32,616 nucleotides of DNA from Welwitschia mirabilis (Eukaryota > Gnetophyta > Gnetopsida > Welwitschiales), in assembly GCA_051453625.1 (NCBI GenBank), contig JBOZIK010000001.1, positions 23,530,166 through 23,562,781 on the forward strand, given 5' to 3'. The position numbers and the translations under genes are program-made. The notes beneath the pieces were generated by a model, which did not search any database, was not told the DNA's origin, and saw nothing but the letters and a program-made list of their open reading frames with translations. Below, one piece after another: positions 1-10,445 of the stretch (positions are counted from its first letter, which is position 1; each line of letters starts with the position of its first letter).

Positions 1-544
1 TGAAAATACAATTTATCTATATCTATATGAAATCTTCATGAATTATATGATAAACTGCATGTTTTCATCTTGTGCTCATTGATTCTCAATTATCATAGAA
101 ATTGAGCATTTATCTCTTAGTTTATCTATAAAATAACTTAAAATACCCTATCAAATACACTTAAGTTGGCGTCACAACAGTTATAAAGGATCAAGTAACT
201 ATTAAATTCACCAGTACTTATATGGTAAATGAGAATATATCACCACAACTCAAGCTATCACAACTTGATAGTTTTAAGTTATGTTTTAGGAAATTACAAG
301 ATATCATTAAAGGAAAGGATCATAGGTAGATAAATTAAGCGATAATCTTTGAAACTCATTTATTTTCCTACATCACTAATTTCAGTTTTATTACCATTCT
401 AAAACTCTTCCTTTTTCCTTTTTTCTTTTGTTTAGACTGTATTACAAGCTTGAGAAATTCCTATGGAAGAAGGATATTGGGCATTTACCTAGTTTATTCA
501 ACTTTATGGTACAATATAATGAACATATTTTGACACCTATAAGC

Positions 545-855
545 ATTCCCAAATATGTTTTATGATAGTAAAGTTTCTTACCTTTTTGTATTCCTCTACA
601 TTAAGTCCATAGCATCTTTCATTTATTGTCTTCTTGTTAAGAATTATGTGGTCTTTATCTTTATCATTTCATGAGCTCCTTAGCTTGACCACAAAGATAG
701 TAGCCCCATCTACTATTTAAGGCTTCATTTAAGAGGGAAATCCTTCTACAATTTCCTAATAGTTAAAACTCATTGCTTCAATGAATACTTACATTCTGGT
801 CTTATAAAACTCATAATTATCACAAGTAAAGTAGAATGAAAGGTTGATTGGCTAG
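545..855 (-). pseudogene. Ty1/copia gag fragment (element A)
   Basis: The minus strand encodes a decayed copia-type Gag, the structural protein that packages the element RNA into cytoplasmic particles. From about 849 downward one frame reads CDNYEFYKTRM, then VFIEA and EIVEGF, which fits the N-terminal plant copia Gag pattern (a xNYxFWKxRM block, then a WDIVExG block). From 640 to 545 another frame reads NKKTINERCYGLNVEEYKK and IIKHIWECL, matching the block that normally reads like AKEIWDxLEVTH. Several in-frame stops and at least one frameshift separate the blocks. The primer-binding site at 917-928 lies just upstream on the same strand, at the expected spacing. The family is clear from these motifs; the exact lineage is not. 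The rest of the element lies beyond the left edge or is lost. Confidence 0.75.
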
Positions 856-916
856 CTTTTCATGATAGATATCATATCAAAAAAATTAACTAATAAGCAA
901 AAATCCCTATATTAAA

Positions 917-928
917 GCTCTGATACCA
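917..928 (-). other. Primer-binding site, initiator-Met tRNA (element A)
   Basis: The minus strand reads TGGTATCAGAGC, the canonical 12-base complement of the plant initiator-Met tRNA 3' end, with no mismatch. It is preceded on that strand by ATCAATT, as is common at the LTR/internal junction of plant copia elements. It marks the start of the internal region of a minus-strand element whose Gag follows at 855-545. Confidence 0.85.
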
Positions 929-930
929 AT

Positions 931-1320
931 TGATATGACTGATTATCCTAGATGGGAGGGATGAATAAAATAGCTTAGATGATTTTTTTTAATTTAAATG
1001 TTTGACGCAAGATAGCATAAAGGAGCTTATAATATTCTAGAAGAAAATCAAATATCCAACCAAGTTTTATACTAAATTAGATATTGAACAAAGATGAAAA
1101 TAATTAAGCACAATGAATTATTATTGAGATACAAAATAAAAATAACAATGTAATAAAAACAAACGTATTTTTCTTTATTCCAAGTATCCACACATCCAAT
1201 GAGACTTTGTGATACTCCTTCACTAATATAATCAAGATTTTCTGATAATCCTTAGCCACAGTTATAAGAGAATCCAACTTTCTTAGTTTTACAATTGAGT
1301 AGAGTGTGATTGAAGCTAGT
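931..1320 (-). mobile_element. Probable 5' LTR remnant of copia element A
   Basis: Sequence immediately outside the perfect primer-binding site must be the 3' end of the 5' LTR of the minus-strand copia element. No second copy is present in the window, so the far boundary is not visible. It is placed at about 1320 because homology to the Athila-type LTR begins there. The Athila-like element may have inserted into this LTR. The interval is A+T-rich with no coding sign. Confidence 0.45.
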
Positions 1321-1324
1321 AATA

Positions 1325-3327
1325 GAGTACTATTATTGTTATTTGTTATAGTAAGAATGGGAGTGTTAAATAAACCAGGTACAGGCCTAGAATCGTTCTT
1401 CCATAAGAATATTCATGATAAACTTAACAAAAATAATACAATGGTTTAATCCTGCAATGAAAATTAAATTAAATGCAAAATTAAGTTTTGAGAATTTTGG
1501 TGAATTTCGATTCATGAGACAGAGAAAAACATGCTCCACAGATCCATATAGGATTGTCCAATAATCCCCCTTCATTCCAATGATTTCTTATAGCTTCTAA
1601 AACATAAGCTTTAAATCATCAAGTCAATGGCTTAAATGTGGTAACATAATCTCATTCACCACTTGAGTATTAGCGAATTCAATAGTCACTTGATTCTTCA
1701 TTGTCCTTTATGAACATAGAAGGTAAGGACAACTGTACTTAAGATCTGAAACATAATAATGAATACAACTAAAATTTAACTTTAGATAATTCACTTAATT
1801 CAAAATATCTTGATGTTGTAGTTCAACCTAAGGATTAAAAGTATCATTTTATTACACACTAAAAATCAAAATATGGACAAGCACTTTAATAGTAATACAA
1901 GAAATAGTTTCACCTAAGGATTAAAAGTATCATATTATTGTGTAATAGAAATTAAAGAATGAATAACTTATTCATGTATGAATTTAGAAAATACATTATA
2001 TCAAAGGAGGAAGATGCAAATGAAATGGACTCCTCAAACTAGCCTTGAAATACNNNNNNNNNNNNNNNNNNNNNNNNNNNNNNNNNNNNNNNNNNNNNNN
2101 NNNNNNNNNNNNNNNNNNNNNNNNNNNNNNNNNNNNNNNNNNNNNNNNNNNNNATACGTTTGCACCTAAGGGAGGTGTTTAGAAAGTCAGGGTGTCCTAA
2201 TGATCTAAGTATTCCCACTACATTTATCAACAAAATATTGTTTATAATAAAGGATTAAGGCCCTTTTATAGATAAGGGAAGGCTTAGACATCTTTGGCAT
2301 ATAGTAGTTAGTGGCAGTTACATAAGAAGCGTTACACTTTTGAGTAGTTACATTAGGAATAGGTTAAAAAATTTGTCATGTAGTATTAGGTCATATATTT
2401 GTTTTCTTATAATATATAGTCATGATGTGGCCTTTGGATGATGATTTTATTGCCAGTGGATGCTATGCCATGTGTTCTCTACATCATTGTACTTATTACT
2501 ATATGTTGCTATGACCTATCATTTTATGCCTTTGCCACATGTTGTTAAAGTTGATGGTTAATTCTGATTTTACTTCTGGCTAAGTTCATAAATGAAATGT
2601 GATGGCTTTTCCATAAATATGTGAAAATATAACAATGAAGTCATTCTACCCTAAAATACTAGTAGTGTTAGTGACCTGTATGACAGCACTAGCCGTTACA
2701 ATATCTCTTCCAAGAGATAAAAATTAACTTGAAGATGTTATGGAAAGATTCATAGTTTTATAATTCATGATAAAAAGGGTAGAAGACATAGTTTTATGAT
2801 AAAATAGTTATTTTAACATCTNNNNNNNNNNNNNNNNNNNNNNNNNNNNNNNNNNNNNNNNNNNNNNNNNNNNNNNNNNNNNNNNNNNNNNNNNNNNNNN
2901 NNNNNNNNNNNNNNNNNNNNNTGTATGACAGCACTAGACTTTTTTGATGGAAGATCTTCATGTTACAATATCTTTTTCAAGAGACAAAAATTAACTTGAA
3001 GATGTTATGGAAAGATTCATAGTTTTATAATTCATAATAAAAAGGGTAGAAGACATAGTTTTATGATAAAATAGCTATTTTAATGTCTTTGCTATGCTAA
3101 ATTAATTAAACAGACTTGGTTAAAATGTTAATTTTTGCATGTAAATACATNNNNNNNNNNNNNNNNNNNNNNNNNNNNNNNNNNNNNNNNNNNNNNNNNN
3201 NNNNNNNNNNNNNNNNNNNNNNNNNNNNNNNNNNNNNNNNNNNNNNNNNNNAGATTTTGAAAATTTTTAATAAATTTTTGATAAATAAGGAATTAAAATT
3301 TAAAAAATTCCATAAAAATGGATGTCA
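1325..3327 (-). repeat. 3' LTR of Athila/Tat-like element B
   Basis: This stretch is repeated in the same orientation at 10020-13030. Shared landmarks include TTATTTGTTATAGTAA at the left end, CTAAGTATTCCCAC, CCCTTTTATAGAT, GCTATGCCATGTG and, at the right, GCTAAATTAATTAAA. Its right end is set by the polypurine tract at 3328-3346: on the minus strand the LTR then starts TGACATCC. The two copies differ by many substitutions and indels, so this is an old insertion. Three N gaps (2054-2153, 2822-2921, 3151-3251) interrupt it, and sequences on both sides of the second are near-duplicates, so the true length is probably less than 2.0 kb. Confidence 0.7.
2261..2271 (-). promoter_or_regulatory. TATA box of element B 3' LTR
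   Basis: On the minus strand this reads CTATAAAAGGG, a good plant TATA box. The same motif is at the matching place in the other LTR copy (11577-11587). Its orientation agrees with the gag and protease direction, leaving about 900 bp of R/U5 towards the left end of the LTR. Confidence 0.55.
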
Positions 3328-3696
3328 TACCCCCAAACTCAAACTTAACTTTGTCCTTAAAGCTAAAGAGATATAAAAATTTAATACAATTCTTTTGAGA
3401 ACAAGTCAAAGTATTTGAAAATAAAATTTTGCATTACATGGCTTTTCATACAATACACTAGAAAATCACTTCGACTTAAGCATTAAAACTTTAGAAAAAA
3501 TTACAATGCAAAAACTTTAAACTAGCATGCAAACATTTCATTACAATACATATGAAAAAACTACAATAAAACACACTTCAATGCATATAATAAAATNNNN
3601 NNNNNNNNNNNNNNNNNNNNNNNNNNNNNNNNNNNNNNNNNNNNNNNNNNNNNNNNNNNNNNNNNNNNNNNNNNNNNNNNNNNNNNNNNNNNNNNN
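2822..3696. other. Assembly gaps 2822-2921, 3151-3251 and 3597-3696 with duplicated flanks
   Basis: Three runs of about 100 N. The sequence before the first gap (from TGTATGACAGCACTAG near 2677) reappears almost unchanged after it at 2922. About 55 bases before the third gap (from ACAATACATATGAAAA) reappear directly after it at 3697. This is the pattern left when overlapping contigs or alleles are placed side by side instead of merged. Reading frames that cross these N runs are not real. Confidence 0.8.
3328..3346 (-). other. Polypurine tract of element B
   Basis: On the minus strand this reads AAGTTTGAGTTTGGGGGTA, followed by TGACATCC. A G-rich run of the form AAGTTTGGGGGT next to the 3' LTR is typical of Athila/Tat-type Ty3 elements and is where plus-strand DNA synthesis would be primed. 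Its position between the internal region and the LTR fits the minus-strand orientation. Confidence 0.6.
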
Positions 3697-6369
3697 ACAA
3701 TACATATGAAAATACTATAATAAAACACACTTCAATGCATATAATAAAATGCAAATTTCAACCAAAAGATCTTCTACGAGATACTAAACATTCTAGTTTT
3801 TCATCTATTTTCTTTTTTTTTTTTCGTGTGTGTGTAATAGTTTCTTCATTTTTTCCCATAATTTGCCAATACAAGTCTTATGCTTTTGTAGTAGCTATTA
3901 TTAAAATATTTCATTGGATTTAAAAAAAGAGGAGTAAGGAGGTTAAGTAAAAAGAGAAAGAGAAGGAGGATGGAAGGATTCTCCAATAGGCTCCTTCCCC
4001 TTATAGCAGGTTGTTATAGGTACATATGGAGTTACATACGAAGGAATGGAATGAATGGAGGATGGATCATGATGAATCTCTTTCTTTGGATATTGTTATT
4101 ACTATTCTTTCTATTCTTATTATTGCCTTGGGATCTAAGTAGTATAATGATACTTCTGAACTTAGTTAATCTTATGAGGGGTGATAGTTTCTATATAGGC
4201 TCTCTTCCAATCTTCATAATTTATAGTCTGGTAAAGGGTATTCCAAACGATATTTCAAATGAGGGAAGGTAAACGAAGGTTGCTTTTATATCATACATGG
4301 TTAATAATGATTATAAACAAGAATTAGGGCTTATTATCTTAAAGTATTCTAATGAGGTCTAAATCATTGCTATAAGCATTAGTGACATTTGACATAGGTA
4401 AAACATTACAAATGATAAATATAAATAAAGTTAGTTGGATTTTGTATAAAATCTTACATGGAAGGTACCTTCTTTGTTGGGAGCATACTCTACATCTAAG
4501 GTGTAATAATAATATTCCAAAGATTTTGCTAAAGTAAAAGAAAAATGGTCTAAGTGTTCTACCCTTAAGTTACTTTAAAGTTAACTAATAAAATGGAAAA
4601 TGAAGTGCGTTGAATATTTGAGTGGACTACCCAATGGTTTTCATTACCAAGTAGTGCATTATTATAAAATTTAACTACTTGCTTGGGATAGTAGAATGAA
4701 TTACCTTCCTTTAGCAGATAGCTTTAACCTTTGATCTTGATTATGGTAAGGTAGTATGAAGCAAACATATCTAGAAAGGAACTAAAAATTTCTTCTTTGA
4801 TGAAAGCATCTTGTCTTATACTCATATTTCTAGAAAAATTAGCAAGAAAGAAAGGGAAATAGAGAAATAAAAAGAAATGATAGAGAGGGAGGAAGGTAAT
4901 ATGAGAGAAAGATCAAAAAATGTGATGAAAATGGGATTCTAAGGAAGATTGCATTAAAGAAGCATAGAAAAAATGAAAAACTGCAAGACATAGGACATAC
5001 CTTGATTGTGTAAAGAACTAAAAAATATGTAAGAATAATATAAGAAGATGCAAGGCATGAGAGTTAAACAAACGACAGTGGCACCAATTGTGATAATCAA
5101 CAGTGCTAGTAGAAAGAATAATGAATGGATGTGCAGCAAACAGGGGTTCAGCTATGGTGTGGACAAAGTGACGGACTTGTGGTGGTGATGCAAAAGTAAG
5201 AAAAAATGAGGGTCTTTATAGATGTATGATAAAAATATAACCATTAGATCATTCAAGCTTATCAATGATCAAGATGAGTTATAGCAAGGATTGAGGCATG
5301 CATTAATAGGTCTTTTCAAATAAACACAATTATGTTTGTGGATGTGTTTTCTTTTAAGAACACCAAGGTTAAAAATGCAAGTTAGGGACAACAAAACACG
5401 AAATCTAACAGGAAACAAATTAACCATAAATCTAAAAGATAAAATACCTAAATTAATGGTTACTTTTATGGAAAATTTTGCAAAGTTTATTTCAAATTTA
5501 AATAGATTACAATACCAAATAAATAAGATATCTTCTAAGTAAACCTAGAAAAATTCCAAAAATTAGTTAAGAAAATTTTTAAGTACTTAAGTTAAAGAAA
5601 GAAATCACATAAGTATCTCCAAATCCCACCTTTTTCTTTTTAATTTTTACCTTTTCCATAACTACACATGTTTATAGTTTTAAGCATTTAAAGCAAATTG
5701 AGCATCTAGAATTATGATGTCTCCTTCCAATAGAATTAAGCATGTTGTTTTATGAAGAAGTCAATGTTGCAACCAGCAAGCATCTGTAGCCCTAATGTAG
5801 TTGAACATGTCATAAATAGATTATTGAAGCTACATTAATAGTAANNNNNNNNNNTTTTTTTATGAAGAAATCAATGTTGCATTACCAGCAAGCATCTGTA
5901 GCCCTTGAACATGTCATAAATAGATTATTGTAGCTACATTAATAGTGAGCATCCATAGCCTTGATGTAGTTAACTAAATTTAATTTTAATTAATTAAAAT
6001 ACAATATGCTTTTTGAGAGAAGATAATTTATTTTCTTTTGATTTCTACTTCTCATATTTAATATTTTTTTATGCACAATAAAGGAGTCATTAACTCATTA
6101 GCCTAATAAAGAAAAATCTTGTTCCCATAAAGATGCTTAAAAATATGAAATATGATATTAAAGTAGATTTTACTTTTTCAACCATGTTTTCCTATTTTGG
6201 AGATCCTAAGTGACACTAACTTTAATAAGATAATTCAAAAATAAGCAAAACCGTTTCTTAAAAAATACAAGTAAATTTGAATTCTATCTAACTTGTAATG
6301 ACAAGGTGATCACTTATTAATGGTTTATTTGCTATAGTCCATCAACCAAGATCATCAAGTCTTAGAAAT
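3347..6369 (-). other. Element B downstream internal region, no recognisable coding
   Basis: About 3 kb between the last protease-frame codons and the polypurine tract. I scanned the minus strand by eye for the RT (Y/F-x-D-D), RNase H (TDA) and integrase (HHCC, DDE) blocks expected after an Athila protease and found none. Short open frames exist on both strands, such as a hydrophobic 100-codon plus-strand frame at 3970-4272 and a 61-codon minus-strand frame at 4954-5139, but none resembles a known protein. A 10-N gap at 5845-5854 is flanked by near-duplicates of about 100 bp. Confidence 0.5.
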
Positions 6370-6741
6370 TTATGAATGGATGGTTTTATACTTGATCAGG
6401 TAATCAAAAAATAGAATGGGTATGTGAAATGATTTGGATAGGTAGTGATGGTTATGATTATTGATGAGAAAAACATCCTTAGGGATAAATGAATTGGTTA
6501 TGCTTTGGGAAGCACTACTATAAGTGAGTTTTTCAAAGGGATGGAATGTGAAAGGTTCAAAAATATTACAATTATGGGGCTCAAAACCTTGATTATTTGA
6601 AAAGGCTCTAGGGTGGATAACATTTTCATGAATTAACTCTGCATATGAATGTAAAAACTTTGAAACAACAACAAAGGTATAATTAAAAGATTCTAAAATT
6701 TTAAAGTCGATCAGGATCCATTCGATTACATTTCCATACTT
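6370..6741 (-). pseudogene. Unrecognised ~123-codon frame continuing from protease (element B)
   Basis: After the TAA stop at 6742-6744 the protease frame stays open for about 123 codons to the TAA at 6370-6372. In DNA this rich in A+T, that length in the same frame as real coding sequence suggests it was translated once. The product is rich in Phe, His, Ser and Asn, with blocks such as HPRAFSNNQGFEPHNC and FEPFTFHPFEKLTYS. It has no obvious signal peptide or membrane segment. It does not look like the protease-RT linker or RT start of Athila elements. It could be a diverged linker, a captured sequence or a tail specific to this family. I do not recognise it and assign no function. Confidence 0.4.
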
Positions 6742-6744
6742 TTA

Positions 6745-7330
6745 TAATAAATATTTAAAAGGAGAGTTAAAAGCATTGAAATCATTATGATAATAACAAC
6801 TGTTCATCTCAATAAAATAAGGATTAAAATCATGAATGCCATGTATAAAATTAGCAGCATTATTATTCTCTGTTAATTCCATAGTGTTGAAAATATTTAG
6901 ATCCATTATCAAGTTTTCAAAAGAAATTTTCATGCAACTATTTGTACAATTAATAAAATAATTTGACGTTTCTAGAAATGGTCCACAGAAAATGATTAAA
7001 AATAAATTATGCTTGGTTTCATTCATTTCTAAGATAATGAAATCAACCAAAAAATAACAGTTATCTATTCACATAATTATGTCTTCAATAATTCGTAACA
7101 GTAATTTCAATGAGTTGTCTTCTAACTAAAATTGGATTTTAGTATTTTTAAGAGTATTAAGGCCAAGTTGTTTGTAAACTGAATGGGGTAAAAGATTCAC
7201 ATTTACTTCTAAATCTAGCAAGGCCTACTAAGATGGTTATCTCCAATTGTGATGTCGATTCTGGGATAACTATGATATTTGTATTTGGGAGGTATTTGAT
7301 CTTGACTAATTGCACTTATTTGTTGGGCTA
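6745..7330 (-). pseudogene. Ty3/gypsy aspartic protease, Athila/Tat type (element B)
   Basis: Decayed retropepsin-type protease, which would cleave the Gag-Pol polyprotein. Reading leftward on the minus strand, RIDITIGDNHLSR matches the xFTIPCTIGxxxxxxAL block. After a frameshift, LDLEVNVNLLPHSVYKQLGL matches the active-site block that normally reads LDLGAS(V/I)NLMP, so the Gly-Ala after the catalytic Asp has become Glu-Val. Then IIEDII, VDFIILEMN and GPFLETSNYFI follow, matching IIEDVLVKVD, PVDFVVLDM and GRPFLATARALID. In-frame stops are a TAG in the middle and a TGA at 7069-7071, and the frame ends at the TAA at 6742-6744. The order and spacing of these blocks make the family assignment firm. 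It lies directly after gag, as in functional elements, but no RT follows. Confidence 0.85.
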
Positions 7331-7399
7331 AAAAAGCCTTTTTTTAACATACATTTTCCTCTTAATCATACACATATCTTTCAAGAATTTTATGTAATA

Positions 7400-8960
7400 G
7401 TGCATTTGTCTAATTATGTGTAACAGTGGCATGTTGATTCTTTTTGAAAATTTCTAAATCTTTTAATTGCTTCTTTTTAATGTCCTCCTTCCTAAATTGT
7501 TGTGGAAAGGGTAGAGGTTCTTAGTAAAGAGGTAAAGGTTCTTCTAAGATTCCATCCTTCTTATTGTTTTCTATGGGGATCGGTCCTTCTTTAGTTACAT
7601 TTTTCTCTAATTGTTTGATCAACTCTTTCTCACTTTCAAGATGAATAACCCTAGTTTCTTTGATTTGATTAGGCTCTAATCCTTTTATGGATCTAACTCC
7701 TTTAGCATTTAACTATGAGCTTATGTAAAGTTTTTTAGGTTATCTTTGGTTTAGAGAAGAAAGAATCTATTAAATAATTTTCATTTGGATTTGCGTGACT
7801 TCTTTAATATTGCTTAAGAGTTCTTTCATGATTATAATTAGCTTAGGTTTGATCACAGTTAGTTTAGGCTTATGTATCCATGAATTTTCTCTATGATTCC
7901 TTTAATGGAGTAGATGATAAGGGTGGTTGGTAAGTTAATGATGATGGAAATGGATTTCTTGATTGACTAACATGATTATGATCATGGAAATTATTTTGTC
8001 TCCAAGAAAAGTTGGGGTGGTTCCTCCACCTGAGATTGGAAGTTTTAAATAAGGGTTATTTTTACTACTCTTCTACTAGCATCCTATGGTATTAAGTTAT
8101 TCATTTACAGTGTTCTAAAAGATGGATGTAGAAGAATACTTAGGTGTTTCATGAGAATCAAAGTTGCAGATAAGGCATTCAAGTGTAAAAGTCAATGGTT
8201 TAGAGGGAGCAAAAATGAGTTCTAATCTTCTCGATAATTCATCTATTTGATTATTAATACCAAAATTGTTTGGAACTCTAAAAATGCTAGTGAATCTAAT
8301 AGATAAATAAGATCTAGATTGTTTATTTGGTTTATCCTAATCTTTAGATCTTTTGGCTACTATTTTGAGGTAATCCCATACTTCATCTAGTGGTAGACTG
8401 AGGAAACAACCTATACTTATCATCTCAACTAATTGCTTATTATTGGTAGATATCCATCATAAAAGAAACTAATCTCTCTACCTAGCTTCAATTCATGTTG
8501 TGGGCATTTTTGAAGTAAATCCTTAAACCTCTCTAAGGATTAAGAGAAAGTTTCATGATCCTTTCATTGATAATTCATAATCTCTTGCCTTAAAGCATTT
8601 GTCTTATGATTTAGAAAAAAAAATTGAAAATGAATGCTTTATTTAAATTAACCCATGTCCTAATTGATTTCAGTTTAAGGGTGCAGAGCTAAGACTTAGC
8701 CTTTTCTTTTAAGGTGAATGGGAAAAAGAATAAGTCTAATGGTATTATAGGTATTGGAGAATTATGATAGGATAGATATCACACGATTAAATTGTTTGAG
8801 ATGCACATAAGGATGTTTTAATTCTGAGCCATAAAAGTAGAGTAGTAACTAAATTGTGAAAGGCTTAAAATCTAGTATATTGGCTATCAATGATTAGGTT
8901 ATGCATGAGGATGCTCCTAAACATTGGGGTTGTAAATATTATCATGAGGTTTTCTTAGGG
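7400..8960 (-). pseudogene. Ty3/gypsy gag, Athila/Tat type (element B)
   Basis: Decayed capsid-nucleocapsid gene. On the minus strand, from right to left: FPFTLKEKAKS then a stop in place of Trp (about 8710-8680; the family block is FPFSLKDKAKxWL), SIRTWVNLNKAF (family block xITTWxELxxxF), ERFKDLLQKCPQHELKL near 8540-8490 (family block ERxKDLLRxCPHHG), and WRNHPNFSWRQNN at 8028-7990, the hallmark Gag motif of this lineage. Further on, at about 7560-7330, PFPQQFRKEDIKKKQLKD and EIFKKN match the PxPFPQRLKK linker that leads to the protease. Many stops and frameshifts break it. No zinc knuckle is visible. The start codon cannot be placed; the first recognisable residues are near 8770. Confidence 0.85.
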
Positions 8961-9994
8961 GTTATTATTGGATTGATTTTACAATTTGTTTTGGACAATG
9001 TTTATTATTATTTCTTGACCAAGATATTAGGTAAATTTGTTGTTTATTAGCTCTTAATTTGATTAAGGTATATAAAAAGAACATTGAAAATCATATTGAA
9101 CATTTTAGTTGTGTTGTTGGGATGTGGATGCTTATTCTTCTTAGGAATTATCATTAGGTTAATTTTTAGGTAGAATTATTTATTCGTCATTACTTTTAGT
9201 ATTAAGATCCATGTTATTTTGAAAGCATTCCTAATTAATTAACCTAATTCATCTTGGATCCAAGACATGCAAGTTCAGACAAGTTTTAAAGGAGGCCTAA
9301 ATAATAGATAGTTTTTTAACAGTTTACAAAAGGTTCAATTTAAGTTTTAGGAGCTTCTACTTAGAAATGCCAGTGGCACTGTCAGGTAAGGCAATGGTGT
9401 TAGACAAGGTAAGTATTATGACTTGGAAAAAAGATGAAAAGTTTATAGTGTTTAGAGAAAAAGTTCAAAGTTACAAGGTAATAGAAAATTTTAACAAAAA
9501 ATAAAAATGAGAGAAAACTAAAGTAAAACCAATGGAAAATAAATCCTAAATGTTTTTCATTTTATAAATTTTATCAGAATTTGTAAAAATAGAATAGAAA
9601 CTTAAATAAATGAATGAAAAATTTAAAATAAACAAAATAGAAAATACACGAGGCTAGAGTTCTAATTTAGTTTTTCACTTTTTTACAATCGTTATTTTGG
9701 TTGTGACCTACAAAAAAATCATTAGAACTATAACACAAAATATCAGATATGGATATGATTTTCAATGTTAGAATGAAAATTAAATAAAACTCAAAATAAG
9801 ACCGAGTCAGATTTCACTGGAAAAGGACTAGTACCCATCACTGAAAAGAAAATAAACACTCAAAAGAAAAAGAAAAGGACCAATTTAGATATCACTGGAA
9901 AAGATACCAATACCAATAATTGGGAAAATAAAAACTAAATTAAAAATTTGTAAGAAAAAAATTATGTAACTTTTGAAAAGCTAATGTGCCAATA
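8961..9994 (-). other. Element B leader between primer-binding site and gag
   Basis: About 1 kb on the 5' side of gag in the element orientation. It is A-rich on the plus strand and shows no protein similarity or long frame. A long leader between primer-binding site and gag is normal for Athila/Tat-type elements and would hold packaging and dimerisation signals, but I cannot point to any. Confidence 0.4.
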
Positions 9995-10012
9995 TCCTTA
10001 GCAATGGCACAA
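9995..10012 (-). other. Decayed primer-binding site, tRNA-Asp type (element B)
   Basis: The minus strand reads TTGTGCCATTGCTAAGGA. The Athila/Tat consensus is TGGCGCCGTTGCCGGGGA (complement of tRNA-Asp), so 13 of 18 positions match, and four of the five differences are G-to-A or C-to-T transitions. It sits directly inside the right-hand LTR and upstream of gag on the same strand, which fixes that LTR as the 5' one. Confidence 0.65.
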
Positions 10013-10445
10013 AAAATCTATTTGCTATGAATTATTATTATTTGTTATAGTAAAAATGTAAATGTCAAATGAACTAGATAAGGACCTAGTATCATTTTTT
10101 CATAGGAATATTTACAATAAACTTAACAAATGTGACATAATAATTTAAATGTATAATGAAAATTCAAAAAATGTAAAATCAATTTTCGAGAATTTTGATA
10201 AACTTCAATTGATGACATAGGAAAACAAACATGCTCCAGATGTCTAGCTTGTCTTGTTCAACAACTCACATTTACTCTAAAAATTTTCTATAATTATTAA
10301 AACATAAGATTTAATCATTAAGTTATAATGGCTCAAGCATGATGACATAATCTAATTCACCACATGAGTGTTAGGGAATTTCATAGTCACTTGGTCCTTC
10401 ATAGCCCTTTATGAACATAGAAAGTAAGGACAACTATATTAAGAT

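Noticed and set aside
3970-4272. 100-codon plus-strand frame with a hydrophobic Leu/Phe stretch, possible membrane protein
   Set aside because: It lies inside the Athila-like element, opposite to its coding strand. The hydrophobic run comes from T-rich sequence, and no homologue or gene structure is recognisable.
4954-5139. Minus-strand frame with CAATCAAGGTATGT resembling an exon-intron junction
   Set aside because: A single donor-like match with no acceptor, no neighbouring coding exon and no known protein similarity; such matches are common by chance.
5745-5960. Short tandem repeat of about 100 bp
   Set aside because: Its two copies flank a 10-N gap, so it is probably an unmerged overlap.
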